Source: Furfurilactobacillus rossiae DSM 15814
GTDB taxonomy: Bacteria; Bacillota; Bacilli; Lactobacillales; Lactobacillaceae
Length of the DNA: 49,696 bases
Assembly (NCBI RefSeq): GCF_000428925.1
Contig: NZ_AUAW01000017.1
Location: 1 to 49,696, forward strand
Direction: 5' to 3'
How positions within the stretch are numbered: the first letter of the stretch is position 1; every line of letters starts with the position of its first letter. Below, piece by piece: positions 26,866 to 35,421 of this stretch. The position numbers and the translations under genes were made by a program. Below the pieces are notes generated by a model that saw only the letters and a program-made list of their open reading frames with translations, had not been told where the DNA came from and ran no database searches.

Positions 26866-26994
26866 AAAAACCTCCTCAGGGGGTTGCTGCTTAAGAACAA
26901 AACAATAACTTTAATGCATAATTATCGCCTCAAACGGAAACGGTGTCAAATTTGCACAGTTTGCGCGCAATTTTGACAAATTCAGAAAATACGG

Positions 26995-27684
26995 TCAATT
27001 GAGTGCGTCAGTAATCTTCGCATTGGTATCAAACTGATATTTTAGACCACTTACTATTGCAACTGGAATACCTGCATCACGCTGTCCCATCTCCAACCCA
27101 GCCGCAGCAGCGACCATATCACACAATGTTTCTGTAGACCGCATTGGCGTTAATCCATACACACCAATTGCTACTTGTGTTGCACCCTTTTTGTCAGGTC
27201 GTCCATCGCTATCCGTAATGACAACAGAAACGGGCACACTAGTCAATCTTGTTATTGTCTCCGCAATACGTTTGGCTGATCGGTCTGGATCCCTTGGTAA
27301 CAGAATAGCTGATTGCGAATCGAATTTATCTACGCCAGCGCTCGTTAAAAACATGCCATTCGGTAGCCGTGCACCTATAAATTTCTCACTAATCGTTAGC
27401 TGTGCACTACTTGCATCATCAATTTCATTCAACATTAACTGAATTAAACGAGCATCTTTTCGAGGAACCTGTTGATGAATCTTCATTGCTTCAGCTGACG
27501 GTTGAACGCTAGACAACAAAACTTGCCGTTCCTCAGCAACTGAAACAACTTTCGATGTCACGCATAATATATCGTACGGTTTGATCACAACATCATTGTC
27601 ATAGAACGCTGTGACAATCAGTTTTCCAATATCATCTTTTGCCTCAATTTGGCTGATGTCTTTTAAACCAATCACTTCTACCAA
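26995..27684 (-). CDS. CofE-like coenzyme F420-0:L-glutamate ligase homologue
   Basis: A 229-residue protein with the CofE/FbiB-N signatures: DILCVTSKVVSVAE near residues 37-50, and VVITDSDGRPDKKGATQVAI with VYGLTP, the GTP- and metal-binding core. True CofE adds glutamate to coenzyme F420-0. Lactobacilli are not known to make F420 and none of the other F420 genes are in this window, so the substrate may differ. TTG start with GAGGAAG eight bases upstream. It is transcribed with, or downstream of, the CPBP gene at 27724-28395 (gap 39 bp). Confidence 0.82.
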   Translation of the reverse strand: MVEVIGLKDISQIEAKDDIGKLIVTAFYDNDVVIKPYDILCVTSKVVSVAEERQVLLSSVQPSAEAMKIHQQVPRKDARLIQLMLNEIDDASSAQLTISEKFIGARLPNGMFLTSAGVDKFDSQSAILLPRDPDRSAKRIAETITRLTSVPVSVVITDSDGRPDKKGATQVAIGVYGLTPMRSTETLCDMVAAAAGLEMGQRDAGIPVAIVSGLKYQFDTNAKITDALN

Positions 27685-27723
27685 GAAATCATCTTCCTCA
27701 TGTCATTTAATGTTAACGAAGTT

Positions 27724-28395
27724 TTAAAGCACAGAGATCAGATTATTAAGAAAATGAAGAGCAATACTGTACTTAACATTCTTGGTTGTCACATACGTTG
27801 TCGCAAAAATCATGCCCATCACTGCGTAGACCCACATACCTGGTGAGAGTAGCGATGTGTGCAAACTGGCAAAAAATAACCCGTTGACAACAATTCCCAA
27901 GACTCGTTTCCACGGGTTAACCATTCCCTTGAAGAAGAAAACAAAAAATAGCCGTCGGAAAATCAATTCTTCAATTATCGGTGCAAGAACAACTTCGACG
28001 TATGCGGTAAGAATTGGCATCCCCATCATAGACCGTTCAATCATTTTCTCGTTTTCTGGCATTGGCGTTTTAACGAGTGGTTCAATGATTAAAAATACGA
28101 TTAATGCGAAAAACATGACGCCAAACATCAACCATGTATGCTTACGAGTAGGCTGATGCTCAATATACGCATTACCATAGTAGCGTCGCGCATCGTCGAT
28201 CGTATACAATTCCAGCCAAATAAATAAAATTGAAGTAATTGTCACCAAGACAATAAACAGCCATTGATAATTTCTAGTTTCCGGTATGCCAATCATTTCA
28301 GGCATGTGTACTGGAAGCTGTGACGTTTGATACAAAAATAGCATCACCCAAATGGTGATAATACCAATGACATAACGACTAATTCTTGCTTTCAT
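27724..28395 (-). CDS. CPBP intramembrane metalloprotease, second copy
   Basis: A 223-residue CPBP protein paralogous to the one at 25186-25869, with EELIFRRLFFVFFF, NGLFFASLHTS and HFLNNLIS. Six to eight membrane helices. A long frame extends upstream, but GGCAGGTG before the ATG at 28395 and the hydrophobic helix that follows (MKARISRYVIGIITIWVMLF) favour this start. It precedes the CofE-like gene in the same direction, so protease, ligase homologue, secreted protein and protease stand in one minus-strand row. Confidence 0.88.
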   Translation of the reverse strand: MKARISRYVIGIITIWVMLFLYQTSQLPVHMPEMIGIPETRNYQWLFIVLVTITSILFIWLELYTIDDARRYYGNAYIEHQPTRKHTWLMFGVMFFALIVFLIIEPLVKTPMPENEKMIERSMMGMPILTAYVEVVLAPIIEELIFRRLFFVFFFKGMVNPWKRVLGIVVNGLFFASLHTSLLSPGMWVYAVMGMIFATTYVTTKNVKYSIALHFLNNLISVL

Positions 28396-28634
28396 AAATA
28401 ACACCTGCCTTATATCATCATTTATAATCTTTTTAATTATTTTACAACGAATGCAGTGTTTACACATGAAATGGCACTCAATGAAGTTTGAACAGGATTC
28501 TTTGTAGATGATAAAGGTGAAAGTACGAAATCGTTTATTTAATATTGTTGCTGTACTGATCATTACCCTCAGACTAATGAAAGCCTCTGTTTGCTTAAAT
28601 TTTGCACTTAAGTCCACATGTACATCGCAATCTG

Positions 28635-28825
28635 AGCTGAAGGGCGTCAAACATGAATGCAAGTCGTGAACGTGGCGTTAATCAGGCGGCTTTTATGCCG
28701 GATTTACGCCACAGGACGGTCGTGAAGACGCGAACTTCGGCTTTACGGCGAGGTGAAAGACGGTGAACTTCCGGCTTGAACCGGTCCCACGTCGGCGTTC
28801 ATGTTTGACAACCGCAAGCGTCTGC
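28635..28825 (+). ncRNA. Structured RNA repeat, copy R4
   Basis: Plus-strand reading: closing helix GTCAAACATGAATGC with GCGTTCATGTTTGAC, P2 CGTG/CACG (weakest pairing of the family), central hairpin GTGGCGT...ACGCCAC with inner ATC/GAT and GGC/GCC, P4 CGTGAAG/CTTTACG, P5 AGACGG/CCGGCT, linkers GCGAGG and GGTCCCACG. It lies between the divergent CPBP start and the adhE terminator. Confidence 0.78.
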
Positions 28826-28865
28826 TTCCCCACTAACTAAACACTGCACTAACAAATAGGACAAC

Positions 28866-28906
28866 AAAAAAGGTCGCTACCAATTTTTCATCGGTAACGA
28901 CTTTTT
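28866..28906 (-). terminator. Terminator of adhE
   Basis: GTCGCTACC pairs with CGGTAACGAC around AATTTTTCAT, with A/T runs at both ends. It lies 33 bp past the adhE stop and could serve both strands, including repeat R4. Confidence 0.85.
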
Positions 28907-28938
28907 CAAGCATCATTTATTTCAAAGAATACTGAATC

Positions 28939-31575
28939 TTAGTAAGCACCGCGAGTCTTAGTTTCAACACCCTTACCGTCGTAATCCTCTTCCAAGATTT
29001 CCTTCAATTCAGAAATCAGAGGTTCCTTAGGGTTGGCAGTTGTACATTGATCTTCGTAAGCCAATTCTGCTAATTTGTCGACAGTTGCATCGAAATGCTT
29101 CTTGTCCACGCCGTTAGCCTTCAAGCTCAATTCAACACCGACACTGTGTGCCAAGTCGATAAATGCTTGAACTAAAGCTTCAACTAATTCTTCAGTTGTG
29201 TCACCCTTCAAACCAAGGTAACGAGCAGCTTCAGCGTAGTCTTCGTCAGCACGGTAGTATTCGTACTTAGGCCACATAGCCAACTTAGTAGGCATCTGGG
29301 CGTTGTAACGAATCGTGTGTGGCAAAGTGATGGCGATACATAGGCCATGAGCTAAGCCGAATTCCCCACCAAGTTTGTGGGCAACAGAGTGGTTAACACC
29401 CAAGAATGCGTTGGCAAAGGCCATACCAGCTAAGGTTGAAGCATTGTGCATTTCTTCCTTGGCGTGAGCGTCACCGTTGTATGAAGCAGTCAAGTTGTTG
29501 TAAACCAACTTCAATGCTTGTAATGACCATGGCTTCGTGTAGTCTGAGGCCAAGCTTGAAACGTATGATTCAATGGCGTGACAGAAGACATCCAACCCAG
29601 AGTAAGCAATCGTCCGCTTTGGAACAGTCATGATGAACTGAGGGTCCACAATGGCAACATCTGGTGTCAAAGCGTAGTCAGCCAATGGGTACTTAACGTG
29701 AGTCTTGGAGTCAGTAATAACAGCGAATGGTGTTACTTCTGAACCAGTACCTGAAGTTGTTGGGATAGCAACGAACTTAGCCTTGTTAGGCTTTTCAAAC
29801 GTGTATGTCCGCTTACGGATATCCAAGTACTTCTGCTTAGCACCGAAGAAGTCTGCATCTGGATGCTCGTAGAACATCCACATGTTCTTAGCGGCATCAA
29901 GTGGCGAACCACCACCGATGGCGACAATCGTGTCAGGCTTGAATTCGTTCATCAAACGAACACCGCGGTCAACCGTGTCTGTTGATGGGTCTGGTTCAAC
30001 CTGGTCAAAGACTTCGATTTGAATACTTGCGGCATTTGGACGTTTGCGAAGACGATCGCGGACGATGTCAACGTAGCCGTTCTTAACCATTGAAGGTGAA
30101 GCAACAACGAAGACTTTTTCGACACCTTGCATATCAGTTAAGTAACGAACAGAGTTCTTTTCAAAGTAAACTTTACTTGGAATCTTAATCCATTGCATGT
30201 TATTTCTCCGTTTGGCAATCGTTTTAACGTTGATTAAATCAAATGATGAAACGTTGTGCGAAACGGCGTTCTTACCCCATGAACCAGTTCCTAAGGTCAA
30301 GGAAGGAATCATGTTGTTGTAGATGTTACCAATCCCACCAACGGCGGAAGGTGTGTTAATCAAGACACGGCTAGCCTTCATGCGAATACCGAATTCGTTC
30401 ATCAAATCTTGATCTTCACTTTGGAGACCGGCTGTATGGCCAAGACCACCAAAGTCTAGTAATTCTTCACAAGTCTTCAAAGCTGCTTCACGTGTTGCTG
30501 CCTTGTAAACGGACAGAACTGGTGATAATTTTTCAGCTGACAATGGGTAATCAGGACCAACACCATCGATTTCAGCTAACAGCACTTTAGTGTCTTCTGG
30601 GACTTTGATACCAGCTAACTTAGCAATTTCGAATGCTGACTTACCAGCGATAGGTCCTTTGACACCGTGCGTAACTGGGTTAAACATTGCATCGGCCAAC
30701 TTCTTCTGGTCAGCCTTCTTGATAACAACTGAGCCCAAACGTTTGAATTCAGCCATTACGTCATCGTAAATGTCAGCATCGATAACAGCTGAGTTTTCAG
30801 AAGCACAAACCATCCCATTATCAAACGTCTTAGATAAAGTAATATCGTTAACAGCACGTTTGATGTTAGCAGACTTTTCAACGTAGACAGGACCGTTACC
30901 AGGTCCAACACCTAAGGCAGGCTTACCAGTTGAGTAAGCAGCCTTAACCATGCCAGGACCACCAGTAGCTAACGTTGAGGCAATGCCATCGTTGTTGATC
31001 AACAGGTTCGTTGCTTCAATAGATGGTGTTTCGATCCATTGGATCATGCCCTCAGGGGCACCAGCGGCAATCGCAGCGTCGCGAACAACTTTACCAGCTG
31101 CCACACAAGATTTTTGTGCTTGTGGGTGGAAAGCAAAGATGATTGGGTTCCGTGTCTTAACGGCAATTTCTGCTTTGAAGACAACCGTTGAAGTTGGGTT
31201 AGTAACTGGTGTGATACCAGCAATAACACCAAGTGGTTCAGCAACTTCAGTGATTTCTTCAACATCATCTTCACGGATGATACCAACAGTCTTGTCATCC
31301 TTGATCTTGTGCCAAATATTTTCTGAGGCAAAAATGTTTTTAATTGCTTTATCTTCAACAACACCACGGCCTGTTTCTTCAACAGCTAGCTTAGCTAGTT
31401 CCATGTGTTGGTCCAAGGCAGCCATGGCCATTTCGTGCACGATGTGGTCAATGCGTTTTTGGTCAAAGTCGTCCATTTTGGCTAATGCTTCATGGCCTTT
31501 GTCGACTAACTTCTGAATCGTTTCTGCGATATCAGTTGTGTCTTTTTCAGCCTTCTTATCAGTTTTAACAACCAT
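28939..31575 (-). CDS. adhE: Bifunctional acetaldehyde-CoA/alcohol dehydrogenase AdhE
   Basis: An 878-residue fusion of an aldehyde dehydrogenase (about 1-440) and an iron-dependent alcohol dehydrogenase (about 455-878). It reduces acetyl-CoA to acetaldehyde and then ethanol, oxidising two NADH. The ALDH active cysteine is in NGMVCASENSAV; the ADH half shows AIGGGSPLDAAKNMW and the iron-site segments GLDVFCHAIESYVS and NHSVAHKLGGEFGLAHG. Full family length, and AAATCAAACA plus GGAGG precede the ATG. In a phosphoketolase pathway it removes acetyl units as ethanol. A cre site upstream suggests CcpA control. It forms spirosomes in other bacteria. Confidence 0.98.
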   Translation of the reverse strand: MVVKTDKKAEKDTTDIAETIQKLVDKGHEALAKMDDFDQKRIDHIVHEMAMAALDQHMELAKLAVEETGRGVVEDKAIKNIFASENIWHKIKDDKTVGIIREDDVEEITEVAEPLGVIAGITPVTNPTSTVVFKAEIAVKTRNPIIFAFHPQAQKSCVAAGKVVRDAAIAAGAPEGMIQWIETPSIEATNLLINNDGIASTLATGGPGMVKAAYSTGKPALGVGPGNGPVYVEKSANIKRAVNDITLSKTFDNGMVCASENSAVIDADIYDDVMAEFKRLGSVVIKKADQKKLADAMFNPVTHGVKGPIAGKSAFEIAKLAGIKVPEDTKVLLAEIDGVGPDYPLSAEKLSPVLSVYKAATREAALKTCEELLDFGGLGHTAGLQSEDQDLMNEFGIRMKASRVLINTPSAVGGIGNIYNNMIPSLTLGTGSWGKNAVSHNVSSFDLINVKTIAKRRNNMQWIKIPSKVYFEKNSVRYLTDMQGVEKVFVVASPSMVKNGYVDIVRDRLRKRPNAASIQIEVFDQVEPDPSTDTVDRGVRLMNEFKPDTIVAIGGGSPLDAAKNMWMFYEHPDADFFGAKQKYLDIRKRTYTFEKPNKAKFVAIPTTSGTGSEVTPFAVITDSKTHVKYPLADYALTPDVAIVDPQFIMTVPKRTIAYSGLDVFCHAIESYVSSLASDYTKPWSLQALKLVYNNLTASYNGDAHAKEEMHNASTLAGMAFANAFLGVNHSVAHKLGGEFGLAHGLCIAITLPHTIRYNAQMPTKLAMWPKYEYYRADEDYAEAARYLGLKGDTTEELVEALVQAFIDLAHSVGVELSLKANGVDKKHFDATVDKLAELAYEDQCTTANPKEPLISELKEILEEDYDGKGVETKTRGAY

Positions 31576-31629
31576 TGTTTGATTTCCTCCATCAATTTAA
31601 AGGTTATTGTTATCTCTTTCACAATTAGT

Positions 31630-31657
31630 ATCATATCACCATGTAAAAACTTTGCAA
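31630..31657 (-). promoter_or_regulatory. Promoter of adhE
   Basis: Minus strand TTGCAA (31652-31657), 16 bp, TATGAT (31630-31635), about 55 bp upstream of the adhE ATG. Confidence 0.7.
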
Positions 31658-31689
31658 GTCCTTTTGCTCACAAATTAACAAATAAAATT

Positions 31690-31706
31690 ATGGTAAGCGT
31701 TTACAT
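31690..31706. promoter_or_regulatory. cre (CcpA) site upstream of adhE
   Basis: ATGTAAACGCTTACCAT on the minus strand fits the catabolite-responsive element WTGNAANCGNWNNCW at all but the last position and is nearly palindromic. It lies 33 bp upstream of the -35, a position often used for CcpA activation as well as repression. Confidence 0.72.
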
Positions 31707-31860
31707 CTTTATCATCAAGGGATTTAGTTCCGTAACATTTTTTCTAACAGCACTTTTTTAAATTTGAAAAGCTATTGTGAATATTTAAACTAGTTATCAA
31801 ATTCATGTGCGGTACTGCGCTAACTTACATAAATATTGCCGCAGTAGTCGTAAAACATAA

Positions 31861-31902
31861 ATAGTCGCCGTAAAAAATCTTAACGATCTTTACGGCGACT
31901 AT
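31861..31902. terminator. Stem-loop downstream of the nuclease gene
   Basis: ATAGTCGCCGTAAA pairs with TTTACGGCGACTAT, a perfect 14-bp stem. The U tract is short (ATTTATC), so it is a weak terminator or a stability hairpin. The remainder of 31707-31860 shows nothing recognisable. Confidence 0.6.
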
Positions 31903-31966
31903 TTATCTCATAACGAATAAGATTTACTTCTGAACGGGGCTAGCAAAACAAGGTCCACATTTAAAA

Positions 31967-32803
31967 CTAATATTCTGGTGATTCATCTGGTGTCGGCACA
32001 TCCATCCCTCGATCTACCTTAGAACGACCAGTTGCGTAATCAAACTGAAAATCAGGCTGCACGTTGAAAATGTAAACATTAAAATTCAAACTGCCATCCG
32101 TTGAAATCGCCTGTAAATGGACGCCATTAGCCATCTCGTTATCTCCTTGAAAAATGGCCTGGGCCTGATAAATAACCTTCTTATTATCACGCAGTGCGTT
32201 GCGCACCTTGCTTTCGTAAATCGTTTGTAGCGTTTGATTGCTAAAAGCCGTTTGGGTGAACAAGTTCTTTGGATTGTTCTGATCGCCCGATTCATTGTTT
32301 GGACTGTACTCGCCATCCTGATCGATCCCGCCTGATAGTGAATAGGCAATCAAATGACCGCGATTAATAATGGCTTGACCGTTGACCATCTTTTGATGCC
32401 AGCCCGTGGGTTGAACATATTGTCGAACCCTCAGCGAATCGTTGGCCACGTTGCGGGACTCTAAATAGGCTGTGTTAGCCGTTGACGTCCGGTTTTCATT
32501 ATCCAGTGCACTGTAAATCACATGATTACGTTGCCAATCGTTCTTGTTTAGCGTACTGCGATTATGGTTGACTGCAACCACCGCAGGTTTACCCGACGCA
32601 TAAGTTAGCTTCGCTAAGGCAGCAGCATCCGTAGCTTGAGTACTTCCCTGCTCAGATGTTTGTTCATGACTGGATTGAGTCGTCTGTTGTTGACTTTGAT
32701 TGACTGGCCCGCTGGCCTGACGACTCAACGTAAACGCCCCAAAGACAATTGCGACAACTACAGCCGCTACTACAGCATATATTACATTCTGGCGATTTCG
32801 CAT
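31967..32803 (-). CDS. DNA/RNA non-specific endonuclease, EndA/NucA type
   Basis: A 278-residue nuclease of the beta-beta-alpha-metal family. An N-terminal helix (about 8-26) anchors it to the membrane, residues 30-60 are a Gln/Ser/Thr linker, and the domain contains NRGHLIAYSLSGG, the catalytic H of the DRGH motif with Asp replaced by Asn, and NNPKNLFTQTAFSN with the metal asparagine. Relatives include pneumococcal EndA, which degrades one strand during transformation; competence or extracellular nutrient nuclease are both possible. Confidence 0.88.
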   Translation of the reverse strand: MRNRQNVIYAVVAAVVVAIVFGAFTLSRQASGPVNQSQQQTTQSSHEQTSEQGSTQATDAAALAKLTYASGKPAVVAVNHNRSTLNKNDWQRNHVIYSALDNENRTSTANTAYLESRNVANDSLRVRQYVQPTGWHQKMVNGQAIINRGHLIAYSLSGGIDQDGEYSPNNESGDQNNPKNLFTQTAFSNQTLQTIYESKVRNALRDNKKVIYQAQAIFQGDNEMANGVHLQAISTDGSLNFNVYIFNVQPDFQFDYATGRSKVDRGMDVPTPDESPEY

Positions 32804-32927
32804 GTTTTCTCCCCGTCTAGTTTAGTTATCTTTGTATTTTATTCTACCTAATAAATGGAATTGACGGGATACATTGTGCAAAAAAGTCTGAAACATAACT
32901 GCCCACCTCTTGTTTTAACAAAATGTC

Positions 32928-32979
32928 AGCAGGTAGTTTCAGCAAGCAGTTTCAGCAGGAAGTTTCAGCAAGCAATTTT
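32928..32979 (+). repeat. Four tandem copies of a 13-bp repeat
   Basis: AGCAGGTAGTTTC, AGCAAGCAGTTTC, AGCAGGAAGTTTC and AGCAAGCAATTTT follow head to tail. The alternation GG/AA suggests a 26-bp duplicated unit. It lies in the 340-bp gap between the nuclease start and the DUF1836 gene. Apart from this the gap holds nothing convincing. Confidence 0.85.
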
Positions 32980-33142
32980 TCTTCAGCCACAAAAGGTCTT
33001 GCGGATGAAAAATTGCTCTAAACGCGAGACATCACACTGACTTTTGCTCATCCAACACAAATAAAACGTTCATGGGAAAATCACCCACAAACGCGTTATT
33101 TGTGTTACCTGAGAAAGCCGAAACGTGTTATGTCCCGCTCTC

Positions 33143-33667
33143 CTACTTTTGTTCAACTGGCTTTGGCTTCACAATCTCTTTCGTGAGTGCCAGTAACTTT
33201 TCTGACTTCATCTTATCTAACACTGCGTTAACTGCAATCTTCATCATTTGATCATTCAAGTTGGTCGCTGCATCTGTGCTCAGCGTGCCCTGCAGCCCAG
33301 CCAGCATAAGGTCAATAAACGTATCATATGCGCGCTTGGGGAATAAGCTTGCAGTAACTTGATCCATTCCCTGGCGAATTGTATCCATCGAATACGTTGG
33401 TTTTAGCAAACCTATCAACAAAATATCTGCCACCTGCATCACCTGATACTTCTTCTTGACCGGTGCCAAAATAATGTTGTGTTTAACGTAATTATTGATC
33501 ATTGCCGGTGTCACCGAATCAACATCCAGTGGCCCCAAGGTGTCATTAACATAAGCGACAACTTGATCCATATAGAGATCAAACTTTGGTAGCTCATCCC
33601 ACTTAGGTAGTTTAACCTCCGCAAGGTGTTGTTCCCACTTGTGATAGTCATTAAAAGAATCAGCCAT
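33143..33667 (-). CDS. DUF1836 domain protein
   Basis: A 174-residue protein. The central region, DLYMDQVVAYVN through MINNYVKHNIILAPVKKKYQ, is the DUF1836 pattern, a helical domain distantly similar to MerR-type DNA-binding proteins, so a regulatory role is plausible but unproven. The start is set at ATG 33667, nine bases past GGAGG; an ATG two codons upstream is only three bases away. A strong hairpin lies upstream (33716-33760). Confidence 0.8.
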   Translation of the reverse strand: MADSFNDYHKWEQHLAEVKLPKWDELPKFDLYMDQVVAYVNDTLGPLDVDSVTPAMINNYVKHNIILAPVKKKYQVMQVADILLIGLLKPTYSMDTIRQGMDQVTASLFPKRAYDTFIDLMLAGLQGTLSTDAATNLNDQMMKIAVNAVLDKMKSEKLLALTKEIVKPKPVEQK

Positions 33668-33715
33668 GCTCATTGTCCTCCTTAGACACTTTGACTAGTT
33701 ATGCTCTAAGGATAG

Positions 33716-33760
33716 AATAACAGCTTCATCTAGTTTTGTAAACTAGATGAAGCTGTTATT
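33716..33760. terminator. Strong perfect inverted repeat
   Basis: AATAACAGCTTCATCTAGTTT and AAACTAGATGAAGCTGTTATT form a 21-bp perfect stem with a three-base loop TGT. It lies between the DUF975 stop and the DUF1836 start and most likely ends the DUF975 transcript, though it lacks a long U tract. Confidence 0.75.
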
Positions 33761-33768
33761 TGACTATA

Positions 33769-34473
33769 TTATGGTTCATTCACATCACGAAAGGCAATGT
33801 TGATATTGCTAGTTGCTTCAAGTTCATCATAATAAGCAGCCATTGTCGCGTCATAATACGGTGTTACCCACAGTGTTGCAATTCCGAGTGAAATCCCGCA
33901 CAGCAGCCACCAACCAATAAAGCTTAGTTGCATCACAAAGTATTCCCATTTGTGTCCAATCATCAACTGACGGCTGAGTGCCAAACTCGTCCAGACCCCC
34001 GACCAGATGGACGCTTGTGGATCACTATCGTGCAAATCTTTATAAACATAAACTGACTGTGAAAACATCAAGGCAAAAATAAATCCTGGAATGATTGCTA
34101 ACACAAATCCGATTCCGATTATAAAACTTGCAATTATCCCCATTGCCAGCAAGCCAAAGATAGCTGCTGAGCCGATAACCCGAAAAGCATCAGTCCCGGG
34201 ATTTACCGTCCGTTTGGGATTACGAATCCAGTCTAAGAACGTATAAGTGACACCAAGATTAATGCCCCACGCCAGCACACTCAAAATAAATGGCCAAAAT
34301 GACATATGAACATTCATGTTTGTCATATCAGCGTAAAAATTGGCCTGATGTGTCTGATACGAGCCACTGAACCATGACAAAATCAGTGGAATAATTACCA
34401 GCAGAATTGCCCGTCCCCAGTGTCCACGCAACAAGTCCTTTGCATCTTGTTTTAACTCAGCTCTTGTTTTCAT
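33769..34473 (-). CDS. DUF975 family membrane protein
   Basis: A 234-residue protein with about five helices, beginning MKTRAELKQDAKDLLRGHWG. That opening, plus the FALMFSQSVYVYKDLHDSDP segment and the MIGHKWEYFVMQLSFIGWW segment, are DUF975 hallmarks. Function unknown. AAAGGGG before the ATG at 34473 fixes the start although the frame runs 29 codons further. It is a diverged duplicate of the next gene upstream (34594-35271). Confidence 0.85.
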   Translation of the reverse strand: MKTRAELKQDAKDLLRGHWGRAILLVIIPLILSWFSGSYQTHQANFYADMTNMNVHMSFWPFILSVLAWGINLGVTYTFLDWIRNPKRTVNPGTDAFRVIGSAAIFGLLAMGIIASFIIGIGFVLAIIPGFIFALMFSQSVYVYKDLHDSDPQASIWSGVWTSLALSRQLMIGHKWEYFVMQLSFIGWWLLCGISLGIATLWVTPYYDATMAAYYDELEATSNINIAFRDVNEP

Positions 34474-34593
34474 TAAAAAAGTACCCCTTTCAAATGACAC
34501 TGTTGGCATGACGCCAACAAAGTCCCTGAAATAAAGGTACTTGAAAAGTTGCTTAAACACAAATTGTTTGTCGCTATTACTATTTTTATGAGT

Positions 34594-35271
34594 TTAGGCA
34601 TGTTGTGGAATCTGTTCACGATTTTCAGCGGCCAGTGCAACATAGTAGCCTGTCACCGTCAATTGATAATACGGCGCTAACCAAATGAAACCAATTCCAA
34701 AAGTAGCAATACTCAACAAAAGCCATCCAAGAAAACTCAACTTCAGTTTGAATAGCTCCCATTTATGGCCAATCATCATCGACTCACTTAGAGATACGCT
34801 GTTGATTACTCCTGACCAGACGTTCATGTTTGGATCTGCTTCGTGTTGATCTTTATAAATATAAACTGACTGCGAAAACATTAGCCAAAAGATAACGCCA
34901 GGGACAATTAAGAGACTGCCGATCAAGATAACAAAACTCATAAACAGAGCCTGCACTAATAACGCTAACATTGTATTTATGGATAATCCAAATACGTGAG
35001 CTGGTAGTGACTGGTTGATGACATCCTTATCTCTGACCCAATCTAATAGTGTATACATGACCCCAATCGACAAGGCTACCGAAACAATGGTAAATGACAA
35101 ACTGGGCTGATCAACAAAGAAACTATTGCTTGGCCATTTGAAGTTACCATACAGATAACCCCATGAGATCAATCCCAAAATCACTGGCACAATCGTCAAT
35201 TTAATTGCACGTTGCCAGTTACCACGCAACGTCTGACGTGCATTTTTCTTCAATTCAGAATTGGTAAGCAT
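34594..35271 (-). CDS. DUF975 family membrane protein, paralogue
   Basis: A 225-residue membrane protein closely patterned on the gene at 33769-34473: LKKNARQTLRGNWQRAIK at the start, MFSQSVYIYKDQHEADPNM, and MIGHKWELFKLKLSFLGWL. GGGGGA precedes the ATG. The 120-bp spacing implies tandem duplication within one transcript. Function unknown; DUF975 proteins are often small-gene-family envelope proteins in lactobacilli. Confidence 0.85.
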   Translation of the reverse strand: MLTNSELKKNARQTLRGNWQRAIKLTIVPVILGLISWGYLYGNFKWPSNSFFVDQPSLSFTIVSVALSIGVMYTLLDWVRDKDVINQSLPAHVFGLSINTMLALLVQALFMSFVILIGSLLIVPGVIFWLMFSQSVYIYKDQHEADPNMNVWSGVINSVSLSESMMIGHKWELFKLKLSFLGWLLLSIATFGIGFIWLAPYYQLTVTGYYVALAAENREQIPQHA

Positions 35272-35344
35272 GACGATTCCCCCGTTCTGATAGTAAACTT
35301 AGCAATACATTATTTTTCTATAATATATTCTTAACCAATCCAAA

Positions 35345-35388
35345 ATAAAAGCAAAACGTCTTGCATAATAACAACGTTTTGCTTTTAT
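35345..35388 (-). terminator. Terminator of recX
   Basis: AAAAGCAAAACGT pairs with ACGTTTTGCTTTT around CTTGCATAATAACA, 34 bp beyond the recX stop. Both sides carry A/T runs. Confidence 0.8.
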
Positions 35389-35421
35389 CTTTTTAGCTAT
35401 ACCAATTAGTTAATTTCTCAA

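Noticed and set aside
28396-28662. N-terminal extension of the CPBP frame
   Set aside because: Cysteine-rich, non-membrane sequence with no start site; the ATG at 28395 has the ribosome site.
32928-32979. CRISPR array
   Set aside because: Units are 13 bp head to tail with no spacers.
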